From Desulfurococcales archaeon (GTDB lineage: Archaea; Thermoproteota; Thermoprotei_A; Sulfolobales; Ignicoccaceae), in assembly GCA_027081755.1 (NCBI GenBank), contig JALWJF010000138.1, positions 1 through 35,162 on the forward strand: 35,162 bases of DNA. The letters run 5' to 3'. A model generated the notes under the pieces. It saw only the letters and a program-made list of their open reading frames with translations, ran no database searches and was not told where the DNA came from. A program made the position numbers and the translations under genes. This document shows, in pieces, positions 1-6,556 of this stretch (positions are counted from its first letter, which is position 1; each line of letters starts with the position of its first letter).

Positions 1-566
1 GCGCGAAATTTAAGGCAAAATACTTGGTTTTCCATCTAACCACGTCAGAGAAGCTAGAGGATGACGTGAAGGGAAAAGTCTTCGAAGCGGGAAAGAAGTC
101 TGTAATAGAGATAAGTGAGTACGCAAGAGAAAAGAGAGTTGACGTCGCACTAGAGAATACACCAAGATTGGGTCAGCCGGACTACTTTGCAACCCTTCAC
201 TCTTTAACGGACATACGATTCTGCTTCGACATAGGTCACGCCGTAACTACATTCAAAAGCAGACATAAAATGAAGTTAGATAACATTAACGTTGATGAAG
301 TGTTAGAAGTGTGGAAGGCAGCTATAGGAGACAGGGTTAGGTGCCTACACGTACACGGTGTAGAACAAGAAAAGGGTAAGACCAAATCACATCAAATGCT
401 CATTTATCCCATAACCAAGAGAGTCACTGCAAAAGCTATAGCAATGATGGGAGTAGACGATGTTACCCTTGAGATATATTACAATAAGGGCAAAGAAGTT
501 GAGCCAAGGGAACTGGCAAAAGAGATACGGGACATAAAGTCTTGGGAGAAGGTTTACTTGAAGTGA
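1..566 (+). CDS. Sugar phosphate isomerase/epimerase-like TIM-barrel protein (5' partial)
   Basis: The reading frame is open from the first complete codon at position 3, so the true start lies outside the window; the TTG at 24 is internal. The visible 188 residues resemble the C-terminal two thirds of the AP-endonuclease-2/xylose-isomerase-like TIM-barrel family. They include a strand ending FHLTTS, an acidic VALENTP strand, the FCFDIGHA strand with a likely metal-binding Asp-x-Gly-His, and LHVHG near the C-terminus. These are the usual metal-ligand positions of this family. Members are sugar isomerases, epimerases or endonuclease IV-like enzymes, and the substrate cannot be read from this fragment. 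The stop overlaps the 3' end of the opposing dcd gene by 13 bp. Confidence 0.7.
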   Translation, partial: AKFKAKYLVFHLTTSEKLEDDVKGKVFEAGKKSVIEISEYAREKRVDVALENTPRLGQPDYFATLHSLTDIRFCFDIGHAVTTFKSRHKMKLDNINVDEVLEVWKAAIGDRVRCLHVHGVEQEKGKTKSHQMLIYPITKRVTAKAIAMMGVDDVTLEIYYNKGKEVEPRELAKEIRDIKSWEKVYLK

Positions 567-1102
567 TAGAGAGGTAGGTTTGGAAGCCTTATTCCCCTTT
601 GACCTTGATAGTGCCCTTGCAAGAAGTATTCCTTCTCGACCGGGCTATCGAGTCTCACGAAGACCAAGTGAAGGAAAGGCGTCCCCGGTCTTAGCCTTAC
701 TGGGAAGGAGCTACCGATGACTTCAATTACTATCTGACCCTCAAAACCTGCATCAACCACCGTTGGTGGGATATATAGACCAAGCCTAGCTAGCGTACTC
801 TTTAGATTCACTAGGGCCACTAAGTCAGAGGGCATCTTTACATATTCTAAAGTATGGAGAAGCACGTGCTCATAAGGCTTTATAATTATTCCCTCTTGTC
901 CCATTACACTAACTTCATAGTATTTACTTACATCAAGGGACTTATTGACATCTAGAGCTTCATCTACTTCTTTGAATCGGGCATACTCCTCCCCTATTCT
1001 TAGATCCACTCCGTTCTCCCTTATCTGTCCCTTTTCAAGAGGTTCTATCATGAGCCAACCTTTCTCTATATAGGCTCTTATTCCCCTGTCCGAGAGTATC
1101 AT
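554..1102 (-). CDS. dcd: dCTP deaminase (Dcd/DUT family)
   Basis: Deaminates dCTP to dUTP in thymidylate supply; some archaeal relatives also hydrolyse dUTP. The 182-residue product begins MILSDRGIRAYIEKG, the family's characteristic N-terminus, so I chose the ATG at 1102 over an in-frame upstream start at 1237. Family motifs follow in order: NGVDLRIG (30-37), KSTLARLG (101-108, the trimer-contact and phosphate-binding Ser/Arg region) and VDAGFEGQIVIEV (116-128), where Glu127 matches the catalytic glutamate. Length is normal for the family. It is divergent from the small gene starting at 1194. A bifunctional dCTP deaminase/dUTPase cannot be excluded from sequence alone. Confidence 0.9.
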   Translation of the reverse strand: MILSDRGIRAYIEKGWLMIEPLEKGQIRENGVDLRIGEEYARFKEVDEALDVNKSLDVSKYYEVSVMGQEGIIIKPYEHVLLHTLEYVKMPSDLVALVNLKSTLARLGLYIPPTVVDAGFEGQIVIEVIGSSFPVRLRPGTPFLHLVFVRLDSPVEKEYFLQGHYQGQRGIRLPNLPLYHFK

Positions 1103-1193
1103 ATGTTTGCCCAGAGTGGCGCTAGAGTCGGTGAGAAAAATAAAGTAGTTTCCACTTATTTTCCTCATCTCGTTCAACTTCCGGGGTCGAGGT

Positions 1194-1544
1194 TTGGATG
1201 AGGAACCCTTCGTATTCGTCATAGAGTCGTTTGACAAGGAGGGAGAGCCTCATGAGAGGCTCATATCCTGTGTAGAAAGGAGGAGAGACGCTATTGGAAT
1301 AATGGAGGGAATTATGCTTTCCGCAAGTGAGAGAGAGCCAGTCATATGTGTCACTGGTAAGCACTTGACCCCTAACAGAGTCTATGACAGATTCATAGTT
1401 GTCATTCCAATAAAGGCCGCTTTAATAGACATTGATGAAGATGAAGACATTGAATATTGGGAGATTGATAACAAAATATATGAATTAGTTAATGAAGAAG
1501 ACGAGATGGGCTACAGTAGGGTTGCTATTAATAGGTACGATTAG
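1194..1544 (+). CDS. Uncharacterised small acidic protein
   Basis: I do not recognise this 116-residue protein. It is probably real: it fills the space between dcd and the RAM-domain gene, has normal amino-acid composition in its first two thirds, and ends with its stop interlocked with the opposite gene's stop at 1541-1544. The start is a TTG at 1194 preceded by GGGG (1183-1186) at ribosome-binding distance. The N-terminal half is predicted alpha/beta, with a VFVIESF strand and an Arg-rich VERRRDAIGIMEGI helix. The C-terminal third is acidic (IDIDEDEDIEYWEID). No membrane segment, zinc ligands or catalytic motif is visible. Confidence 0.65.
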   Translation: MDEEPFVFVIESFDKEGEPHERLISCVERRRDAIGIMEGIMLSASEREPVICVTGKHLTPNRVYDRFIVVIPIKAALIDIDEDEDIEYWEIDNKIYELVNEEDEMGYSRVAINRYD

Positions 1545-1774
1545 GAGGTTAAAGATATTAAGGTCGTTGTTTCTCTTATTCCTTCTAGTTTCCTTACTTT
1601 CTCCAGTATGAAGTCTTCGATCTTGTTTAAGCTGTCAGCTTCAAAGACGGCCACCACGTCAACAGGGCCTGTCACTATATCAACAGTTTTGACATACGGT
1701 AGCGTCTTTAGGGCTTCAAACACCTTATTCTCCATACCGGACTCGGTCTTAACCAATAAGTATACACGAGCCAC
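1541..1774 (-). CDS. Stand-alone Lrp/AsnC ligand-binding (RAM/SMIT) domain protein
   Basis: The 77-residue protein is a complete RAM (regulation of amino-acid metabolism) domain, the beta-alpha-beta-beta-alpha-beta effector module of Lrp/AsnC regulators, without the helix-turn-helix. Characteristic segments are VYLLVKTESG, VKTVDIVTGPVDVVAVFEA and the C-terminal ETTTLISLTS strand. Stand-alone versions form oligomers, and in other archaea bind amino acids or associate with full-length Lrp proteins. It lies 35 bp downstream of pyrD and is probably co-transcribed with it. The start is GTG at 1774, read as GTG because GGGG lies five bases upstream. A perfect 6-bp hairpin (1774-1789) includes this start codon. 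Confidence 0.85.
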   Translation of the reverse strand: MARVYLLVKTESGMENKVFEALKTLPYVKTVDIVTGPVDVVAVFEADSLNKIEDFILEKVRKLEGIRETTTLISLTS

Positions 1775-1789
1775 GCTATCCCCATAGCG
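1774..1789 (-). promoter_or_regulatory. Hairpin enclosing the start of the RAM-domain gene
   Basis: A perfect inverted repeat, CGCTAT - CCCC - ATAGCG on the plus strand, lies in the 35-bp gap between pyrD and the RAM gene. In the mRNA the loop is GGGG, the apparent ribosome-binding site, and the first base of the GTG start is the last paired base. A folded leader would partly hide the start region. The structure is plain in the sequence; a regulatory role is inference. Confidence 0.45.
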
Positions 1790-1809
1790 ATTTCATACCC
1801 CACTCCTAA

Positions 1810-2712
1810 TTACTCTACTGCGATGCCTACTGTCTCTTTGATATTCTTGAAACCTTTCTCTTTTAACCACCAAGCTATTCCGGCACTGACTTCTGAGAAT
1901 ACTCTGGGACCCTTGTCAACTAAAGCTGTACCTATCTGAACTGCTGAAGCACCCGCGAGTATGAGTTCTACGGCATCTCTCCATTCGTAAACGCCACCTA
2001 CTCCTATTATGGGAGCCTTAGTTTCCTTGTAAACATCATAGATGGCCCTAACGGCTATTGGGTGTATTGCCCTACCGGATAAGCCACCCACTTTGTTCGA
2101 AAGGACGGGTTTCATTACATCTACATCTATTACCATAGCTCTCAAGGTATTTATTAATGTCAAGCCAGATGCTCCGGCTTCCAAGGCCTTAGAGGCGGTT
2201 TCGACTAATCTATCAACATAACCGAGCTTGACGAATACGGGTACATCAACTGTAGTCGCGACGGCTTCGGTTATCCTCTTTACCATTTTTATATCCATTC
2301 CGATTTCCAGTCCCATTCCCTTTGCGTGTGGACAAGAGAGGTTTAACTCTAGAGCAGAGGCTCCGACGTCAACGGCTTCCCAAGCGACTTCTTGAAACTC
2401 GTTCTCATCCTTTCCTGCTATAGATACTATGACGGGTAGGTTGAACTTTTTCCCCACCTCAACTAATCTTCTGAGAGCCTTCTTTCCTGGATTCGAGAGA
2501 CCTACGGCATTTACTAGTCCACATGGTGTGGAAACAACTATTGGTGGATCATAGCCTTTACGAGGCTCTGGGGTTATACTCTTGGTCACTAGGGCACCTA
2601 TCTTGGCTCTCTTGGCTAGATATTCCATAGCATTTTCTTTGCCTCCTAAGATGCCAGAGGCTGGCATAAGAGGATTATCTAATCTTAAACCGCCAACCTC
2701 AGTCTCGAGCAT
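1810..2712 (-). CDS. pyrD: Dihydroorotate dehydrogenase, class 1B catalytic subunit
   Basis: FMN enzyme oxidising dihydroorotate to orotate in pyrimidine synthesis. The 300-residue protein has a TIM barrel with NPLMPASGI (13-21), GLSNPG (71-76), and the active-site loop NLSCPH (124-129), where Cys127 is the catalytic base typical of class 1 enzymes. The FMN phosphate-binding segments GLSGRAIHP and GVGGVYEWRDA follow. The PyrK-type electron-transfer partner of class 1B is not in the window. The start is ATG at 2712 with AGGGGAG seven bases upstream. The RAM-domain gene follows and probably shares its transcript. The promoter appears to be the AT-rich element at 2741-2750, shared with the divergent pilin-like gene. 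Confidence 0.95.
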   Translation of the reverse strand: MLETEVGGLRLDNPLMPASGILGGKENAMEYLAKRAKIGALVTKSITPEPRKGYDPPIVVSTPCGLVNAVGLSNPGKKALRRLVEVGKKFNLPVIVSIAGKDENEFQEVAWEAVDVGASALELNLSCPHAKGMGLEIGMDIKMVKRITEAVATTVDVPVFVKLGYVDRLVETASKALEAGASGLTLINTLRAMVIDVDVMKPVLSNKVGGLSGRAIHPIAVRAIYDVYKETKAPIIGVGGVYEWRDAVELILAGASAVQIGTALVDKGPRVFSEVSAGIAWWLKEKGFKNIKETVGIAVE

Positions 2713-2740
2713 TTTCTCGCTCCCCTTTGAACACCGGGCC

Positions 2741-2751
2741 TAAAGATAATA
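2741..2751. promoter_or_regulatory. Candidate bidirectional TATA element, pyrD / pilin-like gene
   Basis: TAAAGATAATA is the only AT-rich block in the 69-bp gap between pyrD (ATG at 2712, minus) and the pilin-like gene (ATG at 2782, plus). It lies about 34-36 bp from each start codon. This is where an archaeal TATA box (about 26 bp before the transcription start) would lie for both genes with short leaders. It is inferred from position and composition. Confidence 0.45.
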
Positions 2752-2781
2752 CTGACTCCGAAGGAACCTTAGTGGGAAGTC

Positions 2782-3696
2782 ATGAGAAGGGGAGTCATTA
2801 ATACAGTCGAAGTACTGATACTGATAATGATATTCTTAGCGGCAGTGGCCTTCTTTGCAAGCTTTTACCTCAATGCTACCAAACAAGAGGCTAGGGCCGT
2901 CCAAAAGCAAGTAAGTGCGACGAACTTACTACTCAACCCGCCGGTTAAGATGATAGGAGTCATAAGCATTGAAAATGGTACCTTGGTAAACACAGCTTCA
3001 GATACACTAGATGATCCTAACGTAGTAGCGTTTGCATGTATACAAGAAACTGAAGGAGGTAGATGGTGGATTAGCAGTAGTGGAATTAGATATGGGACAC
3101 AAGGTCCTATTTACAGCATATTGAATCACTTGGATAGAAGTGCTAAAATAGTGGCGGCTGTCGGTGAGGGCAATCTGGCCAGTACAGCCATCAACATTAC
3201 TAAGATAAAAGAGAATATAACTACTGTGGCATTCAGCAACACAACTTCCCTTTTAGCAGTATGCTTTGATGTCAGTAAGAATAAGATACTCAACGTCTAC
3301 GCTTTTACAGGGCTTTCATGTGACGAAGAAGTCTTAAATGAAACCGTAAAGGAAGCAGCTCAATGGTGCTACAGTAACATCAAAAACTACGCTCCGGGTG
3401 ATTACTTCAGAGTTTATTTCGTTGACCTCTTCGAATACGCGTTGCCGGGCGGTGTCTCTATAGTTCCCTCACCCGTTTTACCAAAAGATATAGTGAACAA
3501 GGGAGGTGTCTTCACAATGTTAGTAAACTTGGCACAAGATATTAGACCTAATCCGGTGTCAATGCTTGACAAGAAGACTACCGGAACACTAACTTTCGAT
3601 GACATAGCAAACTGGTTAAAGAGTACTGATAATACGACTACTGCTCTAGGGACTTTCAGTGCGTCATGTGAATCGTGTACTTTTTATATAGGCTAA
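2782..3696 (+). CDS. Membrane-anchored, pilin-like surface protein
   Basis: I do not recognise the exact family. The 304-residue product begins MRRGVINTVEVLILIMIFLAAVAFF: a short positively charged head, a glycine, a glutamate six residues on, then about 20 hydrophobic residues. This resembles the class III signal peptide of archaeal type IV pilins and archaellins, which a PibD/FlaK-type peptidase would cut near Arg-Gly. The rest is extracellular in character, with several N-x-S/T sequons and cysteines including SCESC near the C-terminus, which could form disulfides. It is larger than most major pilins, so it could be a minor pilin or adhesin. It is divergent from pyrD, and its stop interlocks with that of queE. 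Confidence 0.6.
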   Translation: MRRGVINTVEVLILIMIFLAAVAFFASFYLNATKQEARAVQKQVSATNLLLNPPVKMIGVISIENGTLVNTASDTLDDPNVVAFACIQETEGGRWWISSSGIRYGTQGPIYSILNHLDRSAKIVAAVGEGNLASTAINITKIKENITTVAFSNTTSLLAVCFDVSKNKILNVYAFTGLSCDEEVLNETVKEAAQWCYSNIKNYAPGDYFRVYFVDLFEYALPGGVSIVPSPVLPKDIVNKGGVFTMLVNLAQDIRPNPVSMLDKKTTGTLTFDDIANWLKSTDNTTTALGTFSASCESCTFYIG

Positions 3697-4349
3697 TCGA
3701 TCTCTATGAACTTATGTATTTGAGGAATTACTCTGAATTCTCTCCTAAGCTCTTTATCTTCTAGAACTCTAAGAGTGAGTTCCCTAGAGACTGTAGAATA
3801 GTCGCCTTCACCACTTAAGGGTTGAAGTATCTTAGGAACCCTTACATCTCCGAGTTCTCTCATGAATCTCTTCACACAAGGTATATCTGATGCTCTTGCT
3901 ACGAGTTTTAGCTCGACTTTGCTAAAGTTATTTATTATCTTTTTTATGGTCTCTACATCAGCCATATAGTAGTCGCAAGTGACTTTTGGACTTAATGTTA
4001 ACCATACATCTCTCCCTTCTAGCGCTCTGGGATATATGGTACCGTTTGTCTCTACCTGGAAAATTCCATCAAAGCCTCTCTTCCTTAGCATCTCTTCAAA
4101 CTTTGATAGACCTTCTTGCTGAAGTAATGGCTCACCGCCAGTAACAACCACTAGGGGAACGCCCTTCGGTAATATTTCTGAGATAAGATCTTCGATCTTA
4201 ACGTGCTTACCCGAAGTCCAACTGTACTTTGTGTCACACCAAGGACAGCGTAGGTTACAACGCGCAAGTCTTACGAAGTAGGCAGGTGTGCCTACTAGAA
4301 GTCCTTCACCTTGAATAGATAAAAAGCGTTCAACTATTTCGAGTTTCAT
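3693..4349 (-). CDS. queE: 7-carboxy-7-deazaguanine synthase (radical SAM)
   Basis: Converts 6-carboxytetrahydropterin to 7-carboxy-7-deazaguanine, the ring-contraction step towards preQ0 and, in archaea, archaeosine at tRNA position 15. The 218-residue protein shows FLSIQGEG (9-16), the radical SAM cysteine triad CNLRCPWC (Cys31, Cys35, Cys38), GGEP (71-74, SAM binding) and a QVETNGT strand, all typical of QueE. Length is normal. Its start overlaps the L7Ae stop by 4 bp, so it is translated from the L7Ae transcript. Both act in RNA biology, but I would not infer a direct partnership. The stop interlocks with that of the convergent pilin-like gene. Confidence 0.9.
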   Translation of the reverse strand: MKLEIVERFLSIQGEGLLVGTPAYFVRLARCNLRCPWCDTKYSWTSGKHVKIEDLISEILPKGVPLVVVTGGEPLLQQEGLSKFEEMLRKRGFDGIFQVETNGTIYPRALEGRDVWLTLSPKVTCDYYMADVETIKKIINNFSKVELKLVARASDIPCVKRFMRELGDVRVPKILQPLSGEGDYSTVSRELTLRVLEDKELRREFRVIPQIHKFIEID

Positions 4350-4732
4350 GCTCCCGACTTGGCCTTTATCTCTTCTAGTTCTTTTATTATTTCTTCCACT
4401 AGGTCCTTAGCTGCTCCGGGATCGATTATTGCTGCACTAGCCGCTTGCACTTCTATTCCGGCTGCTTCTCCCAACTTCTTCTTGCTGGGTACGTATATGT
4501 AAGGTATACCCTTCTCCTCACAGAGGAGGGGTAAGTGGGCTACGATCTCTGGTGGGTCAACGTCCTCCGCTATAAGTACTAACTTGGCTAGTCCCTTCTC
4601 TACTGCTTTTGTGGTCTCGTTGGTACCCTTCTTTATCTTTCCTCCACTCTCCCTGGCTTTTTTGAGAGCCTCGTAGGCTTTCTCGGCCAACTCAGGTGGA
4701 ACCTCGAACTTAACGTAGAATGGCTTGCTCAT
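4346..4732 (-). CDS. rpl7ae: Ribosomal protein L7Ae (kink-turn binding protein)
   Basis: Binds kink-turn RNA in the 50S subunit, in box C/D and H/ACA guide RNPs and in archaeal RNase P. The 128-residue protein has the hallmark [14 protein letters not shown] (the RNA-binding loop with Asn-Glu), the [20 protein letters not shown] core and a C-terminal [10 protein letters not shown] chose the ATG at 4732 (MSKPFYVK) over one six bases upstream, because GGTGG then lies six bases before it. It heads a two-gene operon with queE. The promoter region carries a TATA-like TTTAAA (4774-4779) and a 10-bp direct repeat at 4741-4763. Confidence 0.95.
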   Translation of the reverse strand: MSKPFYVKFEVPPELAEKAYEALKKARESGGKIKKGTNETTKAVEKGLAKLVLIAEDVDPPEIVAHLPLLCEEKGIPYIYVPSKKKLGEAAGIEVQAASAAIIDPGAAKDLVEEIIKELEEIKAKSGA

Positions 4733-4740
4733 CCTCATCC

Positions 4741-4763
4741 ACCCCTCGTCATGACCCCTCGTC
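4741..4763 (-). repeat. Perfect 10-bp direct repeat in the L7Ae promoter/leader
   Basis: ACCCCTCGTC occurs at 4741-4750 and again at 4754-4763, separated by ATG (13-bp period). On the coding strand of L7Ae this is GACGAGGGGT twice, directly between the TATA-like TTTAAA and the ribosome-binding site, spanning the predicted transcription start near 4750. It could be an operator or an RNA element; neither is proven. Confidence 0.5.
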
Positions 4764-4773
4764 CTACGGGGGG

Positions 4774-4779
4774 TTTAAA
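4774..4779. promoter_or_regulatory. Candidate bidirectional TATA box, L7Ae / small membrane protein
   Basis: TTTAAA is a self-complementary TATA-like hexamer close to the centre of the 82-bp gap between L7Ae (ATG at 4732, minus) and the gene starting at 4815 (plus). It is 36-43 bp from each start codon. This suits TBP binding for both directions with short leaders that contain each gene's ribosome-binding site (GGTGG and GGAGG). Confidence 0.5.
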
Positions 4780-4814
4780 GTTATCCATCGACACGGAGAG
4801 GGAGGTACGAAGGT

Positions 4815-5141
4815 TTGGAATGGGACTCCATAACTCTCATAATGTTAATATTATCAAATTTTATAATGACTGTAATGGTCTACTTTAAATTGTATACGCT
4901 TGAAGATATTAACAGAATTTTGAGATTTATTGTAAAAAGAATAAAGAAGGAAGAGTGCTTAAAGCCGAAGGCCGCAAGCGCTCTAATTCAAGCTGCTGAA
5001 TTGCTAGCATTAGATGCAAGACGTCTATATGAGAAAACTAACGATAGAGAGTTCTTAGTGATAGCTAAAAAGTGGGAAGAGTTTGTGAGAGCGAATAAAG
5101 GAACAATCCAGAAGCTTATAGACAAAGGACTTGAAGATTAA
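4815..5141 (+). CDS. Small single-span membrane protein, unknown
   Basis: I do not recognise this 108-residue protein. Residues about 4-26 form one hydrophobic helix (SITLIMLILSNFIMTVMVYF). A charged, helical cytoplasmic part follows, with KRIKKEECLKPKAASALIQAAELLALDARRL-like periodicity that could form a coiled or helical bundle; no catalytic motif is visible. The start is TTG at 4815 with GGAGG at 4801-4805 nine bases upstream. It lies between L7Ae (divergent) and L12 (72 bp downstream with its own TATA box), so it is probably transcribed alone. Confidence 0.65.
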   Translation: MEWDSITLIMLILSNFIMTVMVYFKLYTLEDINRILRFIVKRIKKEECLKPKAASALIQAAELLALDARRLYEKTNDREFLVIAKKWEEFVRANKGTIQKLIDKGLED

Positions 5142-5171
5142 ACTAATATTACGCTTTAAGGTCTAAGTAAC

Positions 5172-5180
5172 CCTTAAAAA
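5172..5180 (+). promoter_or_regulatory. TATA box for L12
   Basis: CCTTAAAAA lies about 35-40 bp before the L12 ATG at 5214, giving a predicted transcription start near 5203. The ribosome-binding site GGTGA is at 5202-5206. L12 therefore seems to be transcribed from its own promoter, not from the main L11-L1-L10 operon. Confidence 0.55.
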
Positions 5181-5213
5181 CTAGTACCGTGCCACGCTCC
5201 CGGTGACAAGAGT

Positions 5214-5534
5214 ATGGAGTACATCTATGCGGCTTTATTGCTCCACGCAGCTGGTAAGGAGATAACCGAGGATGCTGTAAAGAAGATACTGGAGGCTGCT
5301 GGCATAGACGTTGACGAGGTCAGAGTCAAGGCCTTAGTGGCCGCTTTGAAGGAGATAAACATCGAAGAGGCCATAAAGAGTGCTACATTCCCAGTAGCAG
5401 CTGCTCCAGCAGCGGCTCCAGCCGCTCCAGCTGCAGAGGAGAAGAAGGAAGAGAAGGCAGAAGAGGAAGAAGAGGAGAAGAAGGAGGTATCCGAGGAAGA
5501 CCTCAGCGCAGGTCTGGGAGCTCTGTTCGGTTAA
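5214..5534 (+). CDS. rpl12: Ribosomal protein L12 (archaeal P1-type stalk)
   Basis: Acidic stalk protein that dimerises, binds the C-terminal helices of L10 and recruits translation factors. The 106-residue product has the typical N-terminal dimerisation domain ([18 protein letters not shown]), an Ala/Pro hinge around residues 62-75, a Glu/Lys-rich segment and the factor-binding end [10 protein letters not shown]. In most archaea it follows L10; here it is a separate gene about 11 kb away with its own TATA box and GGTGA ribosome-binding site. Its last 115 coding bases before the final codon's third position (5416-5530) are identical to the L10 gene. The stop interlocks with that of NOG1. Confidence 0.97.
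   Translation: MEYIYAALLLHAAGKEITEDAVKKILEAAGIDVDEVRVKALVAALKEINIEEAIKSATFPVAAAPAAAPAAPAAEEKKEEKAEEEEEEKKEVSEEDLSAGLGALFG
5416..5530 (+). repeat. 115-bp exact repeat, copy in L12
   Basis: This stretch is identical base for base to 16421-16535 in the L10 gene, in the same orientation and 11,005 bp away. It codes for the Ala/Pro hinge, Glu/Lys tract and GLGALFG end of both stalk proteins. The match stops at the third base of the final Gly codon (GGT here, GGA in L10). Identity at synonymous positions points to recent gene conversion or duplication. Confidence 0.9.
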
Positions 5535-6556
5535 ACGCCTTTTTCACTTACGAAGTCTTTAAGAGCCTTCTTAACTAAGAATTCCATCATTTCCTCAAGT
5601 CCTTCTCCAGTCTTCATCGAAACCTTGTATACGGGCAGACCTAACTCTTTAGCATACTCTTCGGCTAACTTTACCTTCCTTTCGTTAGCTATGTCCATCT
5701 TGTTCAGTGCAACCACTACCTTACTTTTTGGCACAATTTTTAGAACGTTTTCTAACACGGTATTTTGCTCTTCTATACCATAGCTTTCATCACTTACGTC
5801 ATAAAGGAACAGAAGTACATTCGGTAGGTATCTGATAGCAACTGCTGCCTTCCTTTCTATTTCGTTCAATTTTTCCCAAGGCCTATCGAGTATTCCGGGC
5901 GTGTCGATGACTTGTAGCTTGTATTTCTTTAAGTCCACATGACCTACATGCACTTGTTTTGTAGTGAATGGATAAGAGGCGACCTCGACCTCTGCAGTAG
6001 AGATCCTCTTTACAAAGCTAGACTTGCCAGAAGACGGCATCCCCGCTACGACGAGTCTAGGTTGCTCAAAGTCTATTGAAGGTAACTGCGCTATTGCATA
6101 CTTGAAGTCCCTTATGGTCTTGAAAGCTCCAGACGATCTTCTAACCATGCTCAGAGCTCTTCCCACAGCTTCTCTCCTAAGCCTGGCAGCTTCCTCTAAA
6201 CTGACCGCGCTTCTTACTATAGCTCTGTAATCTTCCCACATTTCTTTCATCTTTCGTCGAAGTTTTATCAGACCCTTAACGCTTGCCCAATACTTCCGAT
6301 AAGGGACCGTTAATGATGCCAATTCCAAGTAAAATGGATGAATGGCTTCTGGTGGAGGTAATTTGTCCAAGAACGACATCTTATCTATTATTATTTGGTA
6401 AACTAAGTTAACTCTGTTTATCTCTAGATTAATTATATCTCTCGTCCTCTTGCTCTTGGCCCTTAACTCTGGATATCTCCTCAATACTTTACCCACTATT
6501 TCCTCAGCTGTTGGTACGTGTAGATGCCGGAAATAGCCCGGTGGGTCCCTCAACAT
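5531..6556 (-). CDS. NOG1-family GTPase (ribosome biogenesis)
   Basis: OBG-class GTPase; eukaryotic Nog1 works in large-subunit maturation and archaeal forms are presumed to do likewise. The 341-residue protein has a helical N-terminal NOG1 domain beginning near [14 protein letters not shown]. The G domain follows: G1 GMPSSGKS (172-179), a Thr-Thr G2, G3 DTPG (218-221), G4 NKMD (285-288) and a VSMKTGEG G5 loop. ATG at 6556 is taken as the start; TTG at 6565 (GAGGG upstream) is an alternative. Either choice overlaps the Lhr gene by 53-62 bp in another frame. The stop interlocks with that of L12. Confidence 0.88.
   Translation of the reverse strand: MLRDPPGYFRHLHVPTAEEIVGKVLRRYPELRAKSKRTRDIINLEINRVNLVYQIIIDKMSFLDKLPPPEAIHPFYLELASLTVPYRKYWASVKGLIKLRRKMKEMWEDYRAIVRSAVSLEEAARLRREAVGRALSMVRRSSGAFKTIRDFKYAIAQLPSIDFEQPRLVVAGMPSSGKSSFVKRISTAEVEVASYPFTTKQVHVGHVDLKKYKLQVIDTPGILDRPWEKLNEIERKAAVAIRYLPNVLLFLYDVSDESYGIEEQNTVLENVLKIVPKSKVVVALNKMDIANERKVKLAEEYAKELGLPVYKVSMKTGEGLEEMMEFLVKKALKDFVSEKGV

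Noticed and set aside
1103-1237. N-terminal extension of dCTP deaminase to 1237
   Set aside because: Family members begin at MILSDR (1102), and the extension would overlap the start of the divergent gene at 1194.
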